NCBI GenBank assembly: GCA_030834835.1
Contig: JAUQXD010000967.1
Coordinates: 1 to 11,397, forward strand
Direction: 5' to 3'
DNA from: Thermoflexales bacterium
GTDB lineage: Bacteria > Chloroflexota > Anaerolineae > Fen-1058
DNA length: 11,397 nt
Shown here: piece after piece, positions 1 to 5,654 of the stretch
Layout: each line of letters opens with the position of its first letter
How positions within the stretch are numbered: position 1 is the first letter of the stretch
Notes under the pieces: model-generated
Seen by the model: the letters and a program-made list of their open reading frames with translations, nothing else
Database searches by the model: none
Told to the model about the DNA's origin: nothing
Translations under genes and position numbers: made by a program

Positions 1-437
1 AGTCGGAGCAAGTCGATCACTTCGTCTTCGTCCATCGCCAACCGATCGGGCGCCAGCTGCGTCGCCAGGTAAAAATGAATGTACTCGGTGCTGAACCCTG
101 GCGCAGTATAGATGCCACCTAACCGATCGAGTTGCCCCGCCCGCTGGCCCGTCTCTTCACGCAGTTCGCGCTGCGCGGCCGCCAACGGTTCCTCACCCGG
201 CTCAAGCGTTCCCGCCGGAATCTCCAGCGTTACGGCTCGCACCGCGTGTCGATATTGCTTCACCAGCAGCACGCGCCCCGCCTCATCCAGCGCAATCAGC
301 GCAATCGCGCCCGGATGCTCCACGATCTCACGGACGCTTTCCACGCCCGCCGCTGTGCGGATTTGATCGACCCGCAGGTTGATCAGCCGCCCCTCATAGA
401 TTCGTTCCGAAGCCAACACTGTCTCAAACGATGCCAT
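1..437 (-). CDS. Nudix hydrolase, ADP-ribose pyrophosphatase-like (3' end cut by window edge)
   Basis: The minus-strand frame is open from ATG at 437 to the window edge, giving 145 residues with no stop. A complete Nudix box is visible: G76, E82, R90-E91-L92, E94-E95 and G97, matching GX5EX7REUXEEXG. The glutamates of this motif coordinate the metal in the family. The N-terminal half (a strand ending RIYEGRLINLRVD, then HPGAIALIAL and VLLVKQYRHAV) is the arrangement typical of ADP-ribose pyrophosphatases, which cleave ADP-ribose to AMP and ribose 5-phosphate. Such enzymes run about 170-190 residues, so some 30-40 residues probably lie outside the window. AAGGG lies about 5 nt before the ATG as a ribosome site. 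The last position of the box is Gln rather than a hydrophobic residue. The family call is secure; the exact substrate is inferred. The gene lies 79 nt downstream of the LysM lipoprotein gene on the same strand, with a palindrome between them. Confidence 0.9.
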   Translation of the reverse strand, partial: MASFETVLASERIYEGRLINLRVDQIRTAAGVESVREIVEHPGAIALIALDEAGRVLLVKQYRHAVRAVTLEIPAGTLEPGEEPLAAAQRELREETGQRAGQLDRLGGIYTAPGFSTEYIHFYLATQLAPDRLAMDEDEVIDLLR

Positions 438-457
438 ACGCCCTTGCCATATAAACC

Positions 458-483
458 ACCGCTGGACACAGGTGTCCAGCGGT
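458..483. repeat. Perfect 12-bp inverted repeat with 2-nt spacer
   Basis: The arm ACCGCTGGACAC (458-469) and its exact reverse complement (472-483) are separated by AG. The structure lies between the lipoprotein stop and the Nudix start, both on the minus strand. The minus-strand sequence after it (GGTTTATATGG) has no U run, so it is not a standard intrinsic terminator. It could be a protein-binding operator for the Nudix gene, an mRNA end-protecting hairpin, or a small dispersed palindrome. The palindrome itself is read directly; its role is unknown. Confidence 0.8.
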
Positions 484-516
484 GACGTGTTCAGCATCGA
501 TCGGCCTGTGCAACCC

Positions 517-1212
517 CTACGGGATCTTCAACACCTGGCCGGGATAGATTAGATTGTAATTGACAATGCCGTTCGCGGCCGCAATCGCCTGCATGGACTT
601 GCCAAACCGCAGCGCGATGCGGAACAAATTGTCGCCGGGCAGCACCTTGTACGTCGTGCCGCCGGGCTGCGGCGTCACCTGCGGCACCGGCGTTACGCTC
701 CCGGTACCCGGAATCTTCAACTTCTGACCAGGATAAATCAGATACGGCGCGGGAATCGCATTCTGCTGCGCAATCGCGTACGGGTTCACGTTATACAGTC
801 GCGCGATGCTGAACAGCCGCTCGCCAGGCTGAACCGTGTGAATGCGTTCGCCGGTTGGCGACAGCGGAGCCAGGGTTGGGGCAACCGCCGCGGGTTCAGC
901 CGTGCTCACGACGATCGGCGCGGCCGGCAACGGCGTCGGCGTCGCTTCCGGGCCAGTCGCTGGGGCCGGCAGGGTGGCCGCAGGTTGTGGTTCGGCCGCC
1001 GCTACGGTCGCGGCCAGATCGACCGGCATCTCGCCCACCGGCAAGGTCGCCGTCGGCGCAACGATGGGTGGCAAAGTGGGCTGAACTTGCGGGCCAACCG
1101 GCGCCGGCGTCTCCAACACGGCTTGCTGATCGGGCCGTTCGCAACCCGCGGCCAACAGCAAGACCAACACCAGTCCCGCTACCATCAGCGGTGAAAGTGG
1201 ACTCTTCTTCAT
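517..1212 (-). CDS. Lipoprotein with two LysM domains
   Basis: This 231-residue protein starts at ATG 1212, with AAGGAG about 8 nt upstream. A positively charged N-terminus (MKK), a hydrophobic core (residues 8-20) and the lipobox-like LAAGC (Cys24) indicate a lipid-anchored exported protein. Residues 25-120 are a Pro/Ala/Thr-rich low-complexity linker. Two LysM domains follow, at about 124-168 and 187-231; each begins with V-x-PG-(E/D)-x-L-F and ends in IYPGQ-x-LKIP. LysM domains bind the N-acetylglucosamine chains of peptidoglycan or related glycans. There is no enzymatic domain, so the protein may be a cell-envelope tether or binding factor. The second LysM ends at the last residue, so nothing follows it. 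A promoter lies about 60 nt upstream, so this gene and perhaps the Nudix gene can be transcribed independently of the genes before them. The LysM and lipoprotein calls are firm; the biological role is inferred. Confidence 0.9.
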   Translation of the reverse strand: MKKSPLSPLMVAGLVLVLLLAAGCERPDQQAVLETPAPVGPQVQPTLPPIVAPTATLPVGEMPVDLAATVAAAEPQPAATLPAPATGPEATPTPLPAAPIVVSTAEPAAVAPTLAPLSPTGERIHTVQPGERLFSIARLYNVNPYAIAQQNAIPAPYLIYPGQKLKIPGTGSVTPVPQVTPQPGGTTYKVLPGDNLFRIALRFGKSMQAIAAANGIVNYNLIYPGQVLKIP

Positions 1213-1275
1213 TGAGACTTCTCCTTGCTTCAGTCTACCAACAGATAAGGCTTCACATGAATTACGTCGAGTGTG

Positions 1276-1304
1276 AGGATAGCATAAGTCAAGATCAGAG
1301 TCAA
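1276..1304 (-). promoter_or_regulatory. Sigma-70-type promoter for the LysM lipoprotein gene
   Basis: On the minus strand the -35 box TTGACT (1304-1299) and the -10 box TATCCT (1281-1276) are separated by exactly 17 nt, and TGC before the -10 resembles an extended -10. Transcription would start near 1269 and leave a leader of about 57 nt before the ATG at 1212. The rest of 1213-1347 holds no gene. The boxes match consensus at 5/6 and 4/6 positions; function is inferred. Confidence 0.55.
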
Positions 1305-1347
1305 GCGTAAAACGCGTATTGAGCGTGCGGTGCGCCGCTCTGCGCCT

Positions 1348-3213
1348 TCATGGGCCGCGTTCGATCGTGACGGCGATCCCGCGATGGTCCGAAGCCGTGC
1401 CCTCATTCACGTGAAAGTCGCGGGCCGTCAAATCCGCCGAATGATAGATGTAATCGATGCGATGATAGGGCCGATTCGATGCATACGTGAAACCATCACC
1501 TGTACCGATCGTGGCAAACGCATCGATCAGGCCTGCCTCGCGCAGCAGCTGCATTTCAGGGGCGTCCGGTGTGGCGTTCAGATCGCCCAACAGTACGGTG
1601 GTCGCCCGATTAGCCCACGTCGCAATCATGGCCTGCACCTGCGACACGCGCTGCGCACCGTCCGGGCCGACGTGATGCAAATGCGTCACAATCAGGTTCA
1701 GGGTCTGATCGCCGATCTCAATTTGCGCCGCCAGATAACCGCGCGCCGGCCGCACCACCTCATTATTGGGCATGGCAAAATACTGCGCGCCCTTAATCGG
1801 ATAGCGGCTGAGGATCGCATTGCCCCACATCGGATCAGCCGTCGGCCCCCACACATACGGCAGCTTCAACCGCTGCGACAGCCACGTCAACATATCGATC
1901 GATCCATCTATCACCCAGCCGCGCGACACTTCCTGCAAGCCAATCACGTCGGCCTGCTCCGCCTCGATCGCCTGCGCGACTTCCTCCAGGCTCAAGCGAC
2001 CCGTCACGTCGAAGCCCGAATGCAAATTGTAAGACATGATCCGAACGGGAAGTTGTCCTGAGGTTGCGGACGGCTCTTGCCACCCCAGCAGCGCGATCAC
2101 GGGCAGCGCCATCAACCCCAATCCGATCAAGCCCGGCGTCCAATCCAGCCGATCGGGTGCGGGTGACGCGCTGAAGCGCAGCACGGTCAGCGTCATCGCC
2201 CCCAGCACGATCAACGCTGCCAGCGGCTGAAACATCCAGTGCGCGATCGGCAGTTTGAATACGTGCCCGATGTAGTAACCCACCAGCAGGACAAACATGA
2301 TCACCAGACCGCTGCCGATCACGCTCGATGCCGAACGCGAGCCGCGCGCCTGAGTGATGACGGCCAACCCGATCGAGGCCGCCACCTGCCCGGCCATAAG
2401 TTCCAGCGGCGCCAGCGGATCGCTCACCAGTTGCGCAAACAGATCCGTGATCAACGGCAGCGTCGTCACCACCAGCAGCAAGCCCACCGCCAGTGTCCAC
2501 GTCCAGGCGCGGCGCGGCAAACGCCCGTACAACGCGCCCACGACCACCAGGCTAAACGCATTCGCCAGCACGATCAGCTCAAACGCCAGCGGTTGGCTGA
2601 AACCCGTCAACACCGACACGTGCCCGATGTTTTGAAACAACTGCGCTTCCAGAAACAGGAACGGCCCAATCGCCAACAGCGCCCAACTGACAGTCGCACT
2701 CTGCGAGGATTGAATGTAGTATCGGGTCAGCAAGGCCAGTTGCAGCGCCACCCCGATCACAACAACGATTAACGGCAGCGCACCCGACACCCATGACAAT
2801 TCCAGTGTCCCCAGCGCCCCTTTGATCGCCGTATCGATCGAGACGCCCAGCACGATCGATGTGGCAAAGTGACGATCGTGTTCGTTCGCGCGCAGCGATT
2901 CCAGCATGAGGGGGATGAACATGAAGAACAGCGCCAGCCCGATCGAAGCCGCGACCAGATCGAGCGCGGGGTCTTGATTGATTTGCTCGATCACGCGCAG
3001 CGCGCCCACGCCGCCGCCGATGATGAGCAACGCGCGCGCGCCCAATCGACGCCGCACAATCCCCGCAAGGAATGTGGCCGCAAACACCAACGCCGCCACA
3101 CCCAGCATCACAGCCGGCGCGGCGTGGGCCACTTCATACCCATAATACAACAGCCCCGCGATCCACACGCGGAGCAGTTGAAGTCCAAACGTCACCGTGA
3201 GCGCCAGCGGCAA
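1348..3213 (-). CDS. Polytopic membrane protein with C-terminal endonuclease/exonuclease/phosphatase domain
   Basis: From the TTG at 3213 this is 621 residues. About 12 hydrophobic segments fill residues 1-377, with charged loops such as RRRLGAR and SLRANEHDR. Residues 388-620 form an endonuclease/exonuclease/phosphatase fold: SYNLH (N396), LQEV (E428), GNAILSR, THLHH (H511), GDLNATPD (D544, N546), RIDYI (D587) and SDH (D609, H610). These are the metal and catalytic positions of the family, which cleaves phosphodiesters in DNA, RNA, phosphoinositides or sphingolipids. A large membrane part suggests a membrane-associated substrate, possibly a lipid, but this is inference. The start is uncertain. 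The frame stays open upstream to 3253, and an AUA at 3243 with AGGAG about 8 nt before it would add IKSSTLKVLL and complete the first hydrophobic helix. The gene follows fabI closely on the same strand, so co-transcription is likely. Confidence 0.85.
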   Translation of the reverse strand: MPLALTVTFGLQLLRVWIAGLLYYGYEVAHAAPAVMLGVAALVFAATFLAGIVRRRLGARALLIIGGGVGALRVIEQINQDPALDLVAASIGLALFFMFIPLMLESLRANEHDRHFATSIVLGVSIDTAIKGALGTLELSWVSGALPLIVVVIGVALQLALLTRYYIQSSQSATVSWALLAIGPFLFLEAQLFQNIGHVSVLTGFSQPLAFELIVLANAFSLVVVGALYGRLPRRAWTWTLAVGLLLVVTTLPLITDLFAQLVSDPLAPLELMAGQVAASIGLAVITQARGSRSASSVIGSGLVIMFVLLVGYYIGHVFKLPIAHWMFQPLAALIVLGAMTLTVLRFSASPAPDRLDWTPGLIGLGLMALPVIALLGWQEPSATSGQLPVRIMSYNLHSGFDVTGRLSLEEVAQAIEAEQADVIGLQEVSRGWVIDGSIDMLTWLSQRLKLPYVWGPTADPMWGNAILSRYPIKGAQYFAMPNNEVVRPARGYLAAQIEIGDQTLNLIVTHLHHVGPDGAQRVSQVQAMIATWANRATTVLLGDLNATPDAPEMQLLREAGLIDAFATIGTGDGFTYASNRPYHRIDYIYHSADLTARDFHVNEGTASDHRGIAVTIERGP

Positions 3214-3240
3214 CAGAACCTTGAGCGTGCTTGATTTGAT

Positions 3241-3257
3241 TATTGCCTCATCTCCTC
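3241..3257 (-). promoter_or_regulatory. Ribosome site and competing starts for the membrane-EEP gene
   Basis: On the minus strand AGGAG (3257-3253) is the only good Shine-Dalgarno sequence upstream of the membrane-EEP gene. The ATG within it (3252-3250) opens a frame of three codons (MRQ, then TAA) that is not in frame with the protein. The in-frame codon at proper spacing is AUA (3243-3241), a very rare initiator. The first conventional in-frame start, TTG at 3213, lies about 40 nt further on with no ribosome site of its own. Either AUA initiation or reinitiation after the tiny frame could operate. Confidence 0.4.
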
Positions 3258-3275
3258 ATCACTCGTCAATCGTCG
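3244..3275. repeat. Degenerate heptad-period repeat at the fabI / membrane-EEP junction
   Basis: Minus-strand units GATTGAC, GAGTGAT and GAG-GAGAT-GAG follow one another, close to the GAGTGAC unit seen on the same strand in the array at 9976-10036. The fabI stop codon (3268-3266) lies inside the first unit, and the Shine-Dalgarno of the next gene lies within the array. The array is short and imperfect, so membership in the wider family is moderately certain. Confidence 0.55.
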
Positions 3276-4051
3276 TCGGGCGACGCCATCGCCAGAATGT
3301 TGCCGCCGCAATCGACGTAGATCGTCGCGCCCGTCGTGCCCGCCGAGAGATCGCTGGCCAGCCAGACCGCGGTGCCGCCCACGTCCTCGATGGTGGTGGC
3401 GCGGCGCAAGGGCACGACTTCTTTGTATTTGCCGTACATGTTGCGGAAACCCGCAATGCCGCCGGCCGCCAGCGTACGAATCGGTCCGGCGCTGATGGCA
3501 TTGACGCGAATGCCCTGTGCGCCCAGGTCATCGGCCAGGTAGCGCACACTGGCTTCCAATGCCGCTTTAGCCACGCCCATCACGTTGTAGTGTGGCACCA
3601 CTTTTTCAGAGCCGTAATACGTCATCGCCATGATGCTTGAACCGTCGTGCAGCAGCGGCAGCGCATGTTTGGTCAGCGTCACCAGCGAATACGCGCTGAT
3701 GTCCAACGCCAGTTTGAAGCCGTCCCGTGAGGTATTGACAAAGGTGGCGGCCAGATCGTCGCGATGGGCGAACGCCATCGAATGCACCAGAATATCCAGC
3801 GTGCCGTACTGCGCCTGCCATTTGGCAAACACGTCCACAATATCGTCATCCTGCTGCACATCGCACGGCTCGACAAAGGTCGAACCCAGGCTGTCCGCCA
3901 GCGGCTTCACACGCCGCTCCAACAGCTCGGCGATCGACGAAAACCCGACCGTCGCCCCCTGCTCGTGAAATGCTTTGGCGATGCCCCACGCGATCGAGTG
4001 ATCATTAGCTACCCCAAAGATCAGTGCTTTCTTGCCGTCCAGAATTCCCAT
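3266..4051 (-). CDS. fabI: Enoyl-[acyl-carrier-protein] reductase (NADH), FabI type
   Basis: This 261-residue protein is the usual FabI length (about 255-265). It catalyses the last step of each type II fatty-acid elongation cycle, reducing the trans-2-enoyl-ACP double bond with NAD(P)H in the cytoplasm. It shows the FabI variant of the Rossmann start (GVANDHSIAWGIA, residues 13-25), a CDV segment at 63-65, SMAFA at 91-95, and the active-site region TYYGSEK...YNVMG.AKAALE. The catalytic pair is Tyr155 and Lys162 with the YX6K spacing of FabI rather than the YX3K of FabG-type reductases. SAGPIRTLAA (187-196) is the substrate-loop region. The start is ATG 4051 with GGAG 7 nt upstream. The acidic end (DDD) and stop codon run into a heptad repeat. 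The gene lies about 100 nt after the DNA glycosylase gene and just before the membrane-EEP gene, all on one strand. Confidence 0.97.
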   Translation of the reverse strand: MGILDGKKALIFGVANDHSIAWGIAKAFHEQGATVGFSSIAELLERRVKPLADSLGSTFVEPCDVQQDDDIVDVFAKWQAQYGTLDILVHSMAFAHRDDLAATFVNTSRDGFKLALDISAYSLVTLTKHALPLLHDGSSIMAMTYYGSEKVVPHYNVMGVAKAALEASVRYLADDLGAQGIRVNAISAGPIRTLAAGGIAGFRNMYGKYKEVVPLRRATTIEDVGGTAVWLASDLSAGTTGATIYVDCGGNILAMASPDDD

Positions 4052-4091
4052 AACGAATCTCCTGTGCTCAAGGATTTGGCTGCCAGACTAA

Positions 4092-4144
4092 TGCGTAATA
4101 CGTACTGCGTGCTGTGTGAGCCATTACGCAGTACGTATTACGCA
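4092..4144. repeat. Perfect 19-bp inverted repeat built from heptads
   Basis: TGCGTAATACGTACTGCGT (4092-4110) is matched exactly by its reverse complement at 4126-4144, with a 15-nt loop. Each arm has a 7-nt period: left units ATGCGTA, ATACGTA, CTGCGTG; right units ATTACGC, AGTACGT, ATTACGC. It fills most of the gap between the DNA glycosylase stop and the fabI start. Neither strand has a T run after the stem, so an intrinsic terminator is unlikely. It resembles a dispersed palindromic element; an effect on mRNA ends or on fabI expression is possible but not shown. Confidence 0.9.
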
Positions 4145-4150
4145 GTTGCT

Positions 4151-4741
4151 TCATTTCGATACAAACGGATTATCTTTGATCCAGTAGCGCCACGGCCTGC
4201 TCAACCACGGCTCCGGCGTGCTGCCCAGGCCGATGCGCGGGCCGCTGAGGATCGATCGGGTGGGCACGGTTCGATCGGCTTCGATCCACAGGCTGCTGCG
4301 CGCATCAGTGAGATCAACCCCGTTCGAGGCCCGATCGATACGCAGCGCCTGGCACACTTTAGCCGGGCCGTTGGTGAGATCGCCGATCGGGCGTTGGCCG
4401 CGCGCCGCCTGCATCAGCGCCACGCCTTCGACCGGCTCAATCGCGCGAATCAGCACGGCCGCCGGGTAATCGTCGCGTTCGCTGACGACGTTCAGCATCC
4501 AGTGCAGGCCATAGGTGAAGTACACGTAAGCCAGACCGGGATGGCTATACATGACCTCAGTCCGCGCCGTGCGCCCCGCCCGCGCATGACAGGCCAGATC
4601 AGTTTCGCCGATGTAGGCTTCGGTCTCGACAATGACGCCGGCTGCGCGCTGCCCGTCTAAACTGCGCACCAATCGACAGCCCAACAACGCTTTGGCCAGT
4701 CGGCGTGTGGGTTGGGCATAGAAGGATCGAGGCAGGCGCAT
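4151..4741 (-). CDS. 3-methyladenine DNA glycosylase (AAG/MPG family)
   Basis: From ATG 4741 this gives 196 residues, typical for bacterial members of the family. The enzyme removes alkylated or deaminated purines such as 3-methyladenine and hypoxanthine to begin base-excision repair. By comparison with human AAG, Glu41 in VETEAY aligns with the catalytic Glu125, Tyr43 with the intercalating Tyr127, His52 with His136, Tyr74 and Tyr77 with Tyr159 and Tyr162, and Asn84 with Asn169. Further family motifs are AYVYFTYG (71-78), IRAIEPVEG (98-106), NGPAKVCQAL (124-133) and GPRIGLG (167-173). The frame continues upstream to an ATG at 4810, but those 23 extra residues are encoded by heptad repeats and do not look like protein, so 4741 is preferred. 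No clear ribosome site precedes 4741, so the start is less certain than the family. Confidence 0.93.
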   Translation of the reverse strand: MRLPRSFYAQPTRRLAKALLGCRLVRSLDGQRAAGVIVETEAYIGETDLACHARAGRTARTEVMYSHPGLAYVYFTYGLHWMLNVVSERDDYPAAVLIRAIEPVEGVALMQAARGQRPIGDLTNGPAKVCQALRIDRASNGVDLTDARSSLWIEADRTVPTRSILSGPRIGLGSTPEPWLSRPWRYWIKDNPFVSK

Positions 4742-4750
4742 ACACGTAAC

Positions 4751-4840
4751 AAGTTGACTGGTAACTGGTGATCGGCAATTGGTCGATGGGTGTTCCAAAT
4801 GACCAGTCACCAGTTGACCAATTTACCGATTAACCAATCT
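4751..4840. repeat. Two converging heptad-repeat arrays forming an imperfect cruciform
   Basis: The left array (about 4751-4790) reads AGTTGAC, TGGTAAC, TGGTGAT, CGGCAAT, TGGTCGA on the plus strand. The right array (about 4801-4840) carries the same kind of unit in reverse complement: ACCAGTC, ACCAGTT, GACCAAT, TTACCGA, TTAACCA. The centre is TTCCAAAT. Units share roughly (C/T)TGGTNA and a strict 7-nt step. The array fills the space between the divergent DNA glycosylase and FHA genes and adjoins the glycosylase start. Together with the promoter it accounts for most of the 187-nt gap 4742-4928. Confidence 0.8.
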
Positions 4841-4880
4841 ACTGAGTGACTGCTGCGCAGTTTACCTTACTCGCATCCAT

Positions 4881-4909
4881 TTGGCAACAGCCCCGCGCCC
4901 GATTATAAT
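4881..4909 (+). promoter_or_regulatory. Near-consensus sigma-70-type promoter of the FHA/PP2C gene cluster
   Basis: TTGGCA (4881-4886) and a perfect TATAAT (4904-4909) are separated by 17 nt. Transcription would start near 4916, leaving a leader of only about 13 nt that contains the GGGGG ribosome-site candidate (4920-4924) before ATG 4929. The promoter overlaps in-frame start codons further upstream (TTG 4881, ATG 4908), which argues against using them. The match is 11 of 12 consensus positions with ideal spacing; activity is inferred. Confidence 0.75.
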
Positions 4910-4928
4910 GTATGTATCAGGGGGCTGC

Positions 4929-5654
4929 ATGCCGCGCAAGTCTACGTTAATCAGCGGGTTGGTGTCAATCTTGGCCGGTGTGCTGATATTCAGCCAACCG
5001 GCTTTGCCATCAATCGCGCAAACGGCCAGCCCGCTTCAATCGCCGTCGGCCAGCCCGACACCGGCCTACACACCGCCGCCGACCTTTACACCTCAACCAA
5101 CGTTTACACCCCTGCCGCCTACTATGACGCCCACACCTGTCCCGCCTATTGCCGCACCCGTCACTGCGCCATTGCCGCCCATCATCGATCCGATTTTGAT
5201 CATCGGGGGCGGTCTGCTGGCGTTGGTTATTTTGCTGATCGTGTGGAGCCGGTTGCGCCGATCGCGTCACACCGCGGCCGAGCGCGCTGCACAACCGACC
5301 GAGCCCGTCAAGCCGATCGCGCCGCCGCCAGCCCCCACGGCCGCGCTGGAATTCAAGGACACGGCCGGCAACGTCGTGCGCTTCGCCCTGACCACCCCGT
5401 CGTTGACGCTGGGCCGCTCGGCGGACAACGATCTGATCGTGCCCGACAGCGTGCCCGAGGCGGACACAGTGTCGCAACATCACGCGCAGTTCAGGCGCGA
5501 TCAAGACGACTACATCGTGCGCGATCTCAACTCGCCCAACGGTCTCACCGTCAATGGCCGGCACACCAATCACAACGTCCTGCAAGACGGCGACCGGATC
5601 GCCTTTGGCGCGGCCGAGGCTGTCTTCCGCAAGCCGTCAGGAGGCGCAGCATGA
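4929..5654 (+). CDS. Membrane-anchored FHA-domain protein
   Basis: This 241-residue protein begins with a hydrophobic signal-like segment (residues 7-22, possible cleavage after SIAQ near 31). A Pro/Thr/Ser-rich stretch of about 50 residues follows, with TFTP-type repeats and very little charge, and would lie outside the membrane. A strong transmembrane helix occupies about 86-106, followed by WSRLRRSR as a cytoplasmic anchor. The C-terminal FHA domain spans about 139-235: LGRS (G162, R163, S164), VSQHHA (S182, H185), and NSPNG...VNG (N204, N209). FHA domains bind phosphothreonine peptides, so this protein could recruit phosphorylated partners to the inner face of the membrane. ATG 4929 is chosen because a promoter overlaps the earlier in-frame starts. 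Its stop overlaps the next gene by 4 nt (ATGA), indicating translational coupling. Domain calls are firm; the partner is unknown. Confidence 0.9.
   Translation: MPRKSTLISGLVSILAGVLIFSQPALPSIAQTASPLQSPSASPTPAYTPPPTFTPQPTFTPLPPTMTPTPVPPIAAPVTAPLPPIIDPILIIGGGLLALVILLIVWSRLRRSRHTAAERAAQPTEPVKPIAPPPAPTAALEFKDTAGNVVRFALTTPSLTLGRSADNDLIVPDSVPEADTVSQHHAQFRRDQDDYIVRDLNSPNGLTVNGRHTNHNVLQDGDRIAFGAAEAVFRKPSGGAA

Noticed and set aside
1321..1340. Intrinsic terminator after the membrane-EEP gene
   Set aside because: Only a 5-bp GAGCG/CGCTC stem with a loose loop, and the minus-strand sequence after it lacks a continuous T run.
1330..2772. Plus-strand open frames opposite the membrane-EEP gene
   Set aside because: Compositionally biased (Arg, Gln, His) and antisense to a gene with complete EEP motifs; high GC leaves such frames open by chance.
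3764..4660. Plus-strand open frame of 298 codons across the fabI and DNA glycosylase genes
   Set aside because: It runs antisense to two genes with clear catalytic motifs, crosses the 19-bp hairpin, is Arg/His-rich without a recognisable domain, and has no ribosome site.
4742..4810. Longer DNA glycosylase N-terminus from ATG 4810
   Set aside because: The added 23 codons are made of heptad repeats, and family members normally begin close to the RSFYAQ-type segment.
5243..5650. Upstream extension of the PP2C fusion by 136 codons
   Set aside because: It overlaps the FHA coding region in another frame; ATG 5651 has a perfect AGGAGG and starts right at a zinc ribbon, with ATGA coupling.
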